Origin: Cytophagales bacterium
GTDB taxonomy: Bacteria; Bacteroidota; Bacteroidia; Cytophagales; Cyclobacteriaceae
NCBI GenBank assembly: GCA_027317105.1
Contig: DAHVFH010000025.1
Span: 1-18,035 of the forward strand
DNA: 18,035 bases
Reading direction: 5' to 3'
The translations under genes and the position numbers were made by a program. Shown in pieces: positions 8,625-15,521 of the stretch (the first letter of the stretch is position 1; each line of letters opens with the position of its first letter). The notes beneath the pieces are model-generated. The model had not been told where the DNA came from. It did no database searches and saw only the letters and a program-made list of their open reading frames with translations.

Positions 8625-9031
8625 TCTATAAAGTCAAGTCTAGCTTTTTTTACCATTTTTAGAAAAACATCTTGTCAGTATTTAAGCTCACCTTTCAGTT
8701 CATTGACAAGAGCTGTTTTAGAATCGATAAATCTTAAATCAACGACATCACTAAGATAACACCAAATTTACTACGTATGCGCCTTGTTTAAAGGAATTCC
8801 AACAGGACAGGTTTTAAGTTAGCAACGGGTGCATTACAATTTGACACATAACAGTCTAATCCTCAGCGAACTTCTCAATTCGATTACACCACTCGTCTGC
8901 AGCCCTCTCCCCTGTGAGGGGTTGAAAACTTTACATTAACGCAGAAACTCTTTGGGTGAGGGGTTCATATTTTTGAAATGCACACGTTAGCAACTTACAA
9001 ATTAATAACTCGATTTTTTTGTGAATCGCAA
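8625..9031. other. Intergenic region with short repeats
   Basis: No gene is supported here. A 5-bp stem with a 3-base loop (cccct-gtg-agggg) lies at 8909-8921. The 10-mer gtgaggggtt occurs at 8914-8923 and again at 8956-8965. The 9-mer gttagcaac occurs at 8818-8826 and 8986-8994. These resemble degenerate REP-like debris. The sequence caaattta at 8763-8770 would read as a TAnnTTTG box toward the dehydratase-like gene but has no spaced -33 partner. Confidence 0.35.
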
Positions 9032-9712
9032 TTAATCCTTGGATGTGCGGATTCCATATACTAATAAGTATCCAATCATCCAGAATTCTCCTACCGTGGC
9101 GGGTAGCACCAAAAAATCTAGCCAAGCATTTGAAAGCCCTGTGTAATTGACGAAGGTATTTAGAATGTAACCTACGCCTCCGATGATTAGTATGCGGCCA
9201 AGCCAAGCGGGCATAGCCTTAGAACTCACAACAAGGTATCCCATTGGTATCAGCCAGAGCCCAAAGAAAAGACTGCCAACTCCCCAGGCGTTATTAATGA
9301 GTTGTCCGAAAACTTGTATCAAAACGACTTTATCATTCAATGATTGAGTGGAAGAGCCTGCCACTGCAATTGCTGACCCCATCGCAATGGCGCTGATCAT
9401 GATCGCTACCGAATTCATCATTCCCCAAATATTCAAGGTTAGTGCAGCCCAATCATTGATACTTTTAAAGAGTTTATAAAACCAAACGGCCGCAAGCGCC
9501 TGCGAGACAACAATCGCTAATTCCAATAGAAGCCGGATACGGGCAAGTGATTCGTGTTCGGTAAGATTAGCCAGCGTTTTTTCAGGATCATTGATAACAT
9601 AGAGCTGAGGGTGAAATACCAAAAAGCCTAACATTCCGGTTATTCCCAAAATTAAGTACCAAACCCCGGTGATACGAGCAGTGGTCACCATGTCTTTTTG
9701 AATGTTATTCAT
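9032..9712 (-). CDS. DUF4386-like multi-pass membrane protein
   Basis: This 226-residue hydrophobic protein has about six membrane segments. The first is near residues 14-36 (GVWYLILGITGMLGF); others lie around 60-80, 90-115, 130-160, 170-190 and 200-222. The TARITGxWYL start and the later NNAWGVGSLFFGLWLIPMGYL and PAWLGRILIIGGVGYI segments match the pattern of DUF4386 proteins, an uncharacterised family of bacterial inner-membrane proteins. No function is known to me. It lies 92 bases downstream of the serine hydrolase gene on the same strand, so co-transcription is possible, although the gap holds no visible promoter or terminator. Confidence 0.8.
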   Translation of the reverse strand: MNNIQKDMVTTARITGVWYLILGITGMLGFLVFHPQLYVINDPEKTLANLTEHESLARIRLLLELAIVVSQALAAVWFYKLFKSINDWAALTLNIWGMMNSVAIMISAIAMGSAIAVAGSSTQSLNDKVVLIQVFGQLINNAWGVGSLFFGLWLIPMGYLVVSSKAMPAWLGRILIIGGVGYILNTFVNYTGLSNAWLDFLVLPATVGEFWMIGYLLVYGIRTSKD

Positions 9713-9804
9713 ATTGATTTTTTCTGTTTTCTTACATTACGTTAATTCATCTGATGTTGTTGCGCTGAGTCGTTCATTACGGTGGCACTAATTCCAATTA
9801 TATT

Positions 9805-10872
9805 TTAAATGTTGTTGTGGGCTTTTTGCCGTTTCAGTATTTTAACAATTCTATTATTTATAATTTCTGACAAATTCCATAGGTATAGTTTTGAATCGGT
9901 TGTGCTGTAGAACTCAACAACAACAGCATCAAGGTCTTTGTGATATTTTGCGAAACTTTGGTATCCCGGAACCCAACCGCCATGTTCATACCTGTAAATC
10001 GAGGAATATATTTCCTGTTCTCCCGGTTCAAACAATGATCCATCGTTCAATGCCCTTAGGAAAGTACCCACGTCTTCTGCTGTGGCCAACATGCCATGTT
10101 CGTCTGCTTTTAAATCAAAGGGATGTCCTACATGGTAGCCACTCATCACATCGTCTAAATTCACTTCACTTAGCGAACCAAAGGTATGGTTAAGATGGAG
10201 TAGTCCTAGTATTTTTTCCTTAATGAATTGGAAGTTCGGATAACCCAGTACATCATCCATTATCTTATTAATTAACAGATAGTTTGTGTTGCAATACTCA
10301 TAGTCTTCACCAGGTTCAAAGTTGGCTGGCTTGTCCAGGATCAAGGCAAGACTTTCTTCATAGGTCTTTGTTGGAGCTGCCCAGAAATTCGGAGCGTCCG
10401 TAAAATTGGGAATACCACAGCGGTGCTGCACCATCAATCTCAAGGTAATTTTCTCAGTGTTTTCAATTCTTCCTACAAGCTCCGGTAAATAATCAGCGAT
10501 GGTTTTATCCAAAGAAAGACGTCCATCACTTACCAATTTGGTGACAGCCACCGCATCATACAGCTTGCTGATGCTGGCAAGCTTAAATAGGGCTTGAGGT
10601 TTGGCCGGAATCTTAGTTTCTCGATCGTGCCAGCCAGAAGCAAAATACTGAGGTGGTTTACCAGCTTGGTCTACATAAACAATCATTCCATCAAACCCAA
10701 GCCCTATGGCTTCATCTAATTGTTCTTGAACGGTATCCGGTAGGGGAAGTATCCACGCCCTCACTAAAATCCATGGTACGAAAAACATGGAGATGACGGT
10801 GGCCACCAGCAATACGATTCTGAGTATTGCCCGCCAGGGTGGGGCAGGCTGTTTTGTCTGTTTCTTAGTCAT
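9805..10872 (-). CDS. Membrane-anchored SxxK serine hydrolase
   Basis: This 355-residue protein is a beta-lactamase/esterase-fold serine hydrolase (Pfam Beta-lactamase, class C-like). One N-terminal membrane helix (about 16-42), with KKQTK before it, should anchor the catalytic domain on the outer face of the inner membrane. The catalytic motifs are S100-I-S-K103 (SxxK), Y193-C-N195 (YxN) and H297-G-G (the KTG equivalent). HGG in place of KTG favours an esterase or peptidase over a true beta-lactamase. The substrate cannot be predicted. A possible partner is the DUF4386-like gene 92 bases downstream. Confidence 0.87.
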   Translation of the reverse strand: MTKKQTKQPAPPWRAILRIVLLVATVISMFFVPWILVRAWILPLPDTVQEQLDEAIGLGFDGMIVYVDQAGKPPQYFASGWHDRETKIPAKPQALFKLASISKLYDAVAVTKLVSDGRLSLDKTIADYLPELVGRIENTEKITLRLMVQHRCGIPNFTDAPNFWAAPTKTYEESLALILDKPANFEPGEDYEYCNTNYLLINKIMDDVLGYPNFQFIKEKILGLLHLNHTFGSLSEVNLDDVMSGYHVGHPFDLKADEHGMLATAEDVGTFLRALNDGSLFEPGEQEIYSSIYRYEHGGWVPGYQSFAKYHKDLDAVVVEFYSTTDSKLYLWNLSEIINNRIVKILKRQKAHNNI

Positions 10873-11242
10873 GCTTTTTCAAGGTGGTGGATTTTTATTA
10901 ACACCATTTGTAAACTATATCATAGTACCTAACCCTTCAGCGGTCTGCAACTGGCTGATATATCGATTTAATACATTACCATTTAACATCAATGGATAAG
11001 GTTTATTTCAGATTTGTAGCGACATAACCCATTTGCATTTCTCTTTGCCCTCTGTGATTTTCGCTGTACTTTCTGTGGTAAAAAAATCAAACCACACAGG
11101 GATCACAGTGGTTAAACGGCCAAGATCGCCACTAAGGCCATCACCTGTTGTGATTAACAGTTGAGATAATTTGAAATACACCCATGAATGATGTTTGTCG
11201 CACTACAAATCACGGTGCAATGAATTTCGATGACGCTTTAAT
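10873..11242. other. Intergenic region, no gene seen
   Basis: This stretch separates the serine hydrolase start from the end of the HsdR remnant. The only structure I can support is the imperfect palindrome at 11049-11108, listed separately. The remainder is AT-rich and has no convincing open frame. Confidence 0.4.
11049..11108. repeat. Imperfect palindrome of ctgtg-type repeats
   Basis: Nested inverted repeats: ctgtgat (11052-11058) pairs with atcacag (11102-11108), and tgtggt (11074-11079) pairs with accaca (11091-11096) around an A-rich loop. The vocabulary (tctgtgat, tctgtggtaaaaaaatcaaaccaca) resembles a short intergenic repeat I recall from many Bacteroidota genomes. Function is unknown. 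Only one copy lies in this window. Confidence 0.45.
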
Positions 11243-11722
11243 TTAAAGTCTTACACTTAAATATCCAAGGTAAAATCGGGATGAAATAGCGTAGGCTAAT
11301 ACTGTCCGTAAATACTCAATGTCGTTTGTTTGATAAGTCGGGTAGGGCAAGGTTTCAAAGAGTGTTTTGCTTACCGGATTAAAAACTGCTGCTGCTGTTA
11401 CTGATTTGTCTACCCACTGCTCAACCTTTAATTTCTCTTGTTTCAGTTCTTCGAGTAACTCTACTGAGATTTTCTTGATTTCGTTTTTCTCTTCTTCCAC
11501 CAACTTTTTACCGTGTCTTAAAATGTCAAAGATTGCTTTCTGTTCATCTGTCAGACCTTCTCGTTTAGTATCAGCTTCTTCCTCGGAATAGGAGTTAATG
11601 AGTTCAATTAATTTTCTAAAAGTTTCCTTAATTACTAGTTCGTCTTTCCCTCTGTTGTATTCGTCAATTATTTCCTGACAGTGCTTGTAATAGTCAACTG
11701 TCAAAGGATTTCGTTCAACCAT
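11243..11722 (-). pseudogene. Type I restriction HsdR C-terminal fragment
   Basis: This 159-residue open frame matches only the C-terminal helical domain of Type I restriction R subunits. The order is NPLTVDYYKHCQEIIDEYNRGKDE, an ETFRKLIELI helix, REGLTDEQKAIFDIL, then KKISVELLEEL and a final LPYPTY. An intact HsdR is roughly 1000 residues, with nuclease and helicase domains that are absent here, so no restriction activity is expected. The ATG at 11722 is probably not a real start, because the same frame continues upstream as TYENYEI and appears to join the preceding small frame after a frameshift. The fragment lies just downstream of res and suggests past turnover of restriction systems. A retained role as a small helical protein cannot be excluded. 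Confidence 0.65.
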
Positions 11723-11838
11723 TATCTCATAGTTTTCGTATGTTCTTCTTGCTCGGGATAGAGTTTTAAAAAGGTCAGCTCAATACTGAGCCATGTATTT
11801 GACTTTAATAGTTCGTAAAATTTCAACTTCTGCTTCAT
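11722..11838 (-). pseudogene. Truncated small-protein N-terminus after res
   Basis: A 38-codon frame starts one base after the res stop codon and ends with a TAA that overlaps the next ATG (TAATG). It encodes FYELLKSNTWLSIELTFLKLYPEQEE, which resembles the start of small Bacteroidota proteins (DUF6557-like, from memory). Shifting frame near the GAAGAA run (about 11746-11755) replaces the HTKTMR tail with YENYEIM, which continues the expected pattern and leads directly into the HsdR fragment. I infer a chimeric gene broken by a single-base change. Its position makes co-transcription with res likely. Confidence 0.5.
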
Positions 11839-11839
11839 A

Positions 11840-14413
11840 TTAATCAAACAAAGTTGGAGGATTGATACCTGCAACTAATTCCTCAAATGTATCGGGATGG
11901 AGTTGTTCAAATTCCTTTTGAGGAACTTTTAAATACCGCCATTTCTCTTTTGTCAACTCAGTTGCTGCCTTGCACCAATTCATAGCTGCATTATCTTTCA
12001 ATCTTACTTCGATGTCTTCACGGCCTTTGGTCTCTACAATCCATTTTGTTCCATCTTCGGCAACTGCTATAAAGTCGGGGAAGTAGTTTCTTATGTTGGC
12101 GATAGTGTCGGTGTACTGCACACAAAAACCAAACTGGTCAGGGATTTTAGCGAATGCCTTAATATCTTCTGCCTTTTCGAGAAACTTGGCAAAGTCATAT
12201 TCAAATTCATTGCCGCAAGCTGTATAGTTGAATACTGTCTTTTTCGCTTCTAACAGTTTCTTGGAAGTTGGATAAGGCGGAGTAGTTGAAAGAAAACGAT
12301 TGGCAGAAAGCAATTGAGGCTCTTTGTGTTCGATCACAATTTCACGCAACGCTTTCTCAAATTCTTTTATTACCACAAAACTGGCGATGTTACTACTCAT
12401 GGCAAGTATTACATTCTTGTCTGTTAAATCAACGGACTGACCAAAAGCTTTTCGTTCAAAGAAGTCCCTAATCTTTGGTGCTAAAACTGCAAATTGAGAA
12501 GGTAACTTTATGTTTTGCGAAATCTGCCTTGCATAGTAGCCAATTACTTCTTCTGCGGTTTGGGCTGGTGGAATTTTATACTCCCGCTCTAATAGTTTCT
12601 CGTCTGTGAGGATGTCTCTGCCTTCATAAACAAAGGATTTTATTTCCTGAATGTCTTTTCCCTTTAGTGGAAGTTTATTGATGTTGAATTTCATTACATC
12701 AATTGCTCCGATTTCGTCTGCGAGTGATTTCTTCCTTCCGAGAACAGGGGAGATTTCGGGAATACCTATATCAAATTGCTTTTTATCCTCAACTGACTGT
12801 ATTGTAATTATCTTTAGTTTGTCTTTTCCGATTTGGAATGTATCAAATTTCAGCTCCTCTAAGCGTTCAAGGTCATCTACAAATTCCATGAAAGCCCCGT
12901 TGCCTATAATATCAACACGCTCGGTGTAATTATCTCCTTGATTTCGGAACATCAGGCGAAGTCCGCGACCAATAGTTTGCTCGGGAAGAATGTTTGCCTT
13001 TGCACTGTACGGTCTTAATCCAACAACCACCGTTACATTTTGCACGTCCCAACCTTCGCGTAACATCAAAACAGATACGATGGCATTGGTTTGATTTTTT
13101 TCGTGGTCAACATCGCGAGCCATTTTTCTGGCAGCGTCCAGATCTTTCTTGGAGACTTCACCCGATTTGTCGGTGTGGATAATCAACGTCTTATCTCCTC
13201 CAAATTCATTCGGGTATTTCGTTCTTAGCCAATCTCCAATGTCGTCTGCTTCTTCTGTGTTGCTCATCATCACAAACAGGATCGGCTTCTTCTTTAAAGG
13301 AGTTAGTTGTTCATTGTATTCTTTCCAACGCTCAACCCCTGCAGTAAGAAAACCTTTGTAGCGAACGCTTGCTACATCTGATTTTGCTTCATCTATTTTT
13401 GAAATGCCCTTGATGGGTCGCTTTACAATCCGATCAAGAATAGCTTGCTTGAGCGGATAGTCAAACACAGTCCAGGCAAATAGAGAACCTTTGCTATATC
13501 GAGGTGTTGCCGAAACGTCTAACTGTAAAGAAAGTGGTCTTTGCGTGTGCAATCTTCTAATAAACTTGTTCCACTCACTTTCTTCATCGTGTGTGTGGTG
13601 GGCTTCATCGTTCAATACCATTGTCAACCCATCGCGCTTGGCAATGCGTTCATCAAAATCTGAAATTTCTGTTTTGGTGGCTGGAGGTTTTGAGCCGAGC
13701 ATAGATGTCATTATCTCAGGCTCTTCATCGGCTGTTCTATTCCCGCGTTCATAAAACTGTTGAATGTTGGTTAGGTATAATGCGCCCTCACTATTTGTTC
13801 GCTCTGTGTCACCACGCATATAATATTCCATTTCCCACCACCATGAGAAGTGTTTTGGAATGAGCGGATCAGTTTTGAATACTCTTCCACTTTCAAAGTC
13901 AGTACGCAGGCGGTCGAATACAATTACGTTTGGGGCAAGCACTAAAAAGTTCTTAGCAAACTGAGTATCGTCTTCTTTTACAGCATTGGCGAATTGCCAA
14001 ACAATGGCCATGGCCATTACTTTTGTTTTGCCACTGCCCGTGGCCATCTTCACGCAATACCGAGCAAACTCGTCATAGGGAGGAAGACGCAGTTCTTTGG
14101 TATCAAAAGCATAGGTTTCTAACAGGTTTTTCCTGTTCCTTATTTTCTTCACTTCAAAAATGAATATCAACGTTTCAATGGCTTCGCGTTGAGCTGTATG
14201 GTAGCGAAAGGTTTGTCCGTTGGGCAACACGTGATCGGTGTGAAACCAAAAATTAAGCAGTTCTCTTGTGGTTGCGGTAATGCCCTTATACTTATTGGCA
14301 CGCCAAGCCTTTACAGCCTCGCGAATGGCGGGAACACAAGCGGCAGTATTTAATTGCTCTTGAATATTAAAAATATCCTTTTGTCCCTTTTCCGATGTTT
14401 TTCTTTTTCCCAT
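11840..14413 (-). CDS. res: Type III restriction subunit Res (helicase-nuclease)
   Basis: This 857-residue protein is the restriction subunit of a Type III system. It should act with Mod to translocate or slide on DNA and cleave away from paired recognition sites. Helicase motifs are the Walker A ATGSGKT (124-130, K129), DEAH-type box LNDEAHH (D269, E270), SAT (301-303), LREGWDVQNV (451-460) and QTIGRGLR (479-486). A C-terminal PD-(D/E)xK nuclease site is visible at D780 with E794 and K796 (YFPDF, then VETKG). All key residues are intact and the length is normal for the family. On its 5' side, REP hairpins stop 13 bases before the ATG. Mod is 1.1 kb upstream instead of adjacent, because a transposase lies between them. 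Confidence 0.92.
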   Translation of the reverse strand: MGKRKTSEKGQKDIFNIQEQLNTAACVPAIREAVKAWRANKYKGITATTRELLNFWFHTDHVLPNGQTFRYHTAQREAIETLIFIFEVKKIRNRKNLLETYAFDTKELRLPPYDEFARYCVKMATGSGKTKVMAMAIVWQFANAVKEDDTQFAKNFLVLAPNVIVFDRLRTDFESGRVFKTDPLIPKHFSWWWEMEYYMRGDTERTNSEGALYLTNIQQFYERGNRTADEEPEIMTSMLGSKPPATKTEISDFDERIAKRDGLTMVLNDEAHHTHDEESEWNKFIRRLHTQRPLSLQLDVSATPRYSKGSLFAWTVFDYPLKQAILDRIVKRPIKGISKIDEAKSDVASVRYKGFLTAGVERWKEYNEQLTPLKKKPILFVMMSNTEEADDIGDWLRTKYPNEFGGDKTLIIHTDKSGEVSKKDLDAARKMARDVDHEKNQTNAIVSVLMLREGWDVQNVTVVVGLRPYSAKANILPEQTIGRGLRLMFRNQGDNYTERVDIIGNGAFMEFVDDLERLEELKFDTFQIGKDKLKIITIQSVEDKKQFDIGIPEISPVLGRKKSLADEIGAIDVMKFNINKLPLKGKDIQEIKSFVYEGRDILTDEKLLEREYKIPPAQTAEEVIGYYARQISQNIKLPSQFAVLAPKIRDFFERKAFGQSVDLTDKNVILAMSSNIASFVVIKEFEKALREIVIEHKEPQLLSANRFLSTTPPYPTSKKLLEAKKTVFNYTACGNEFEYDFAKFLEKAEDIKAFAKIPDQFGFCVQYTDTIANIRNYFPDFIAVAEDGTKWIVETKGREDIEVRLKDNAAMNWCKAATELTKEKWRYLKVPQKEFEQLHPDTFEELVAGINPPTLFD

Positions 14414-14426
14414 TTTGTTCTGGATT

Positions 14427-14516
14427 AATCCCGAAGGGATTTAACATTCAATAACACGGCATGAAATGCCGTGCCCCCACAAGTCGATGACAACAACCCC
14501 GCAGGGGTTGAACTAT
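14427..14516. repeat. REP triad copy 1 (direct)
   Basis: A 90-bp unit made of three hairpins: I at 14427-14441 (aatccc/gggatt, loop gaa), II at 14455-14473 (8-bp stem cacggcat/atgccgtg, loop gaa) and III at 14494-14510 (7-bp stem caacccc/ggggttg, loop gca). Copy 2 follows 102 bp later with three substitutions. Hairpin I begins 13 bases upstream of the res start codon, so it would lie in the res leader RNA. Confidence 0.9.
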
Positions 14517-14528
14517 TTCTAACCTCTA

Positions 14529-14618
14529 AATCCCAAAGGGATTTAACATTCAATAACACGGCATGAAATGCCGTGCCCTCACAAGTCGATGACAACAACC
14601 CTGCAGGGGTTGAACTAT
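14529..14618. repeat. REP triad copy 2 (direct)
   Basis: This 90-bp unit is identical to copy 1 except at three positions: one in the loop of hairpin I, one in an unpaired spacer, and one that turns a G-C pair of hairpin III into a G-T (wobble) pair. All three hairpins are therefore kept (14529-14543, 14557-14575, 14596-14612). The last bases of the unit contain the stop codon of the transposase gene (14615-14617), so the repeat abuts the gene directly. Confidence 0.9.
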
Positions 14619-15061
14619 AACAAATATTTTTCTTCATAGGAAACACCATGTTCTGTAAGTAAGGCAATATACTCTTCGCGAAATGTTTTTGTTCGGTGAT
14701 GTTCTTCTTGATTTTTAATGTAATTGATTAAAATATCTTTGCGGTCAACGGAATAAGTAAAAGCACCATACCCATCTTGCCAACCTGAGAAGTCTGGAAA
14801 GATTCCTTTCTCTTTAATAAATTTAGTGCTCGCCAATTTAATGTCCTTCACCAGATCGGATAAGGCGATGGAGGGGTGTAAGTGAGTTAAAATATGGAGG
14901 TGGTCATCCACTCCATTTATTTGATAAAGATGGCATTTCTTGTTTTCAAGAATACCCGCGATGTATTTGAAAAGTTCCTTTCGTTGGTCAACAATTAAGA
15001 TCGGAGCGCGGTTTTTAGTGCTGAATACAATTTGATAAAGAATCTGCGTGTAGGTGCTCAT
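14615..15061 (-). CDS. REP-associated tyrosine transposase (IS200/TnpA-like)
   Basis: This 148-residue Y1 transposase has full family length. The HUH metal-binding motif is H54-L-H56 (GVDDHLHILTHL), and the catalytic tyrosine is Y114 in the NYIKNQEEHH helix, with Q118 as the extra metal ligand. WQDGYGAFTYS (94-104) precedes it as in IS200/RAYT proteins. Such enzymes cleave and join single-stranded DNA at short hairpins. The gene is flanked by hairpin triads on both sides, in inverted relative orientation at the nearest positions, which marks it as a RAYT rather than an ordinary IS200. All catalytic residues are intact, so it may still be active. It sits between mod and res in the same orientation and would be read by mod transcription. 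Confidence 0.93.
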   Translation of the reverse strand: MSTYTQILYQIVFSTKNRAPILIVDQRKELFKYIAGILENKKCHLYQINGVDDHLHILTHLHPSIALSDLVKDIKLASTKFIKEKGIFPDFSGWQDGYGAFTYSVDRKDILINYIKNQEEHHRTKTFREEYIALLTEHGVSYEEKYLL

Positions 15062-15070
15062 GGTTTTGTT

Positions 15071-15157
15071 GAACCGCTTCGCGGTTCTGTATTACTTATC
15101 TTTTTTGTTCCCCGCAGATTTCATCTGCGGTTACGTAAATTCAATCCCTTCGGGATT
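15071..15157. repeat. REP triad copy 3 (inverted)
   Basis: The same three-hairpin order as copies 1 and 2, but on the opposite strand. Hairpin III is at 15071-15087 (gaaccgc/gcggttc), II at 15112-15130 (ccgcagat/atctgcgg) and I at 15143-15157 (aatccc/gggatt), each with a ttc loop (gaa on the other strand). Hairpin I is identical to copy 1, whereas the stems of II and III have changed on both sides so that pairing is kept. It starts 10 bases upstream of the transposase start codon. Confidence 0.8.
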
Positions 15158-15193
15158 TTGGGCTCTACTTCCCGGGAGTTTGCACGGTATTCC

Positions 15194-15268
15194 ATCTTCG
15201 GAGTCTCCCCGGATTACATCCGGAGTTTCCCGGATTACTTCCGGAGTCTCCCCGGATTGCATCCGGAG
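15194..15268. repeat. Tandem 21-22 bp hairpin repeats
   Basis: Three near-identical hairpins with ccgga/tccgg stems lie at 15209-15223, 15230-15244 and 15252-15266, spaced 21 and 22 bp, with a partial unit before them (tcttcggagtctcc). Each is followed by gagt. Two of the three have a sixth base pair (ccggat/atccgg). They lie between inverted triad copy 3 and a further hairpin I. They are too short and have no unique spacers, so they are not a CRISPR array. Confidence 0.8.
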
Positions 15269-15386
15269 TTATTCATATTTAATCCCTTCGGGATTTCTCG
15301 ATTTGCTAACGTTGGCAGCATACCAATTTAAGCGAAATCCTGATCCCAAAGGGATAAACTTATAATTTCCATCCCGAGTTATTCAT
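15266..15386. repeat. Scattered hairpin I copies and REP debris
   Basis: An isolated hairpin I in inverted orientation lies at 15281-15295 (loop ttc), and a shortened direct one at 15343-15355 (atccc-aaa-gggat). The 11-mer gagttattcat occurs at 15266-15276 and 15376-15386, in both cases followed within a few bases by an aatccc half-hairpin. The sequence after 15343 (gggataaacttataat) repeats after hairpin I of copy 4. This looks like partial duplications of REP units. Confidence 0.65.
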
Positions 15387-15406
15387 TTTAAATCCCAACG
15401 TAATCC

Positions 15407-15498
15407 TAATCCCGAAGGGATTAAACTTATAATAACACCGCACAAAATGCGGTGCAAATACACATAACTATCTAAACCAAACCCCAACGGGGTTGAAC
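15407..15498. repeat. REP triad copy 4 (direct, diverged)
   Basis: Same order and spacing as copies 1 and 2: hairpin I at 15407-15423 (taatccc/gggatta, loop gaa), II at 15436-15454 (caccgca/tgcggtg) and III at 15480-15494 (aacccc/ggggtt), ending in ttgaac as the others do. Stem II is different in sequence from copies 1-3 but fully paired. It lies 23 bases beyond the mod stop codon, at the far edge of the transposase region. Confidence 0.8.
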
Positions 15499-15521
15499 AA
15501 AATACTCCCCGCTCTATAAAG

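Noticed and set aside
8763..8770. TAnnTTTG promoter box for the dehydratase-like operon
   Set aside because: It is 139 bases from the start codon, lacks a spaced -33 element, and the same 8-mer occurs by chance elsewhere (366-373).
14425..14667. Open frame of 80 codons on the minus strand with two copies of a TPAGLLSSTC phrase
   Set aside because: The repeated peptide is only the translation of the two REP triads and overlaps the transposase 3' end.
15194..15268. CRISPR array
   Set aside because: Units of 21-22 bp are contiguous hairpins with no unique spacers, and no cas genes are present.
15032..15365. Two overlapping plus-strand open frames with FNPFGI-type phrases
   Set aside because: They translate REP hairpins and tandem repeats, and overlap the transposase start antisense.
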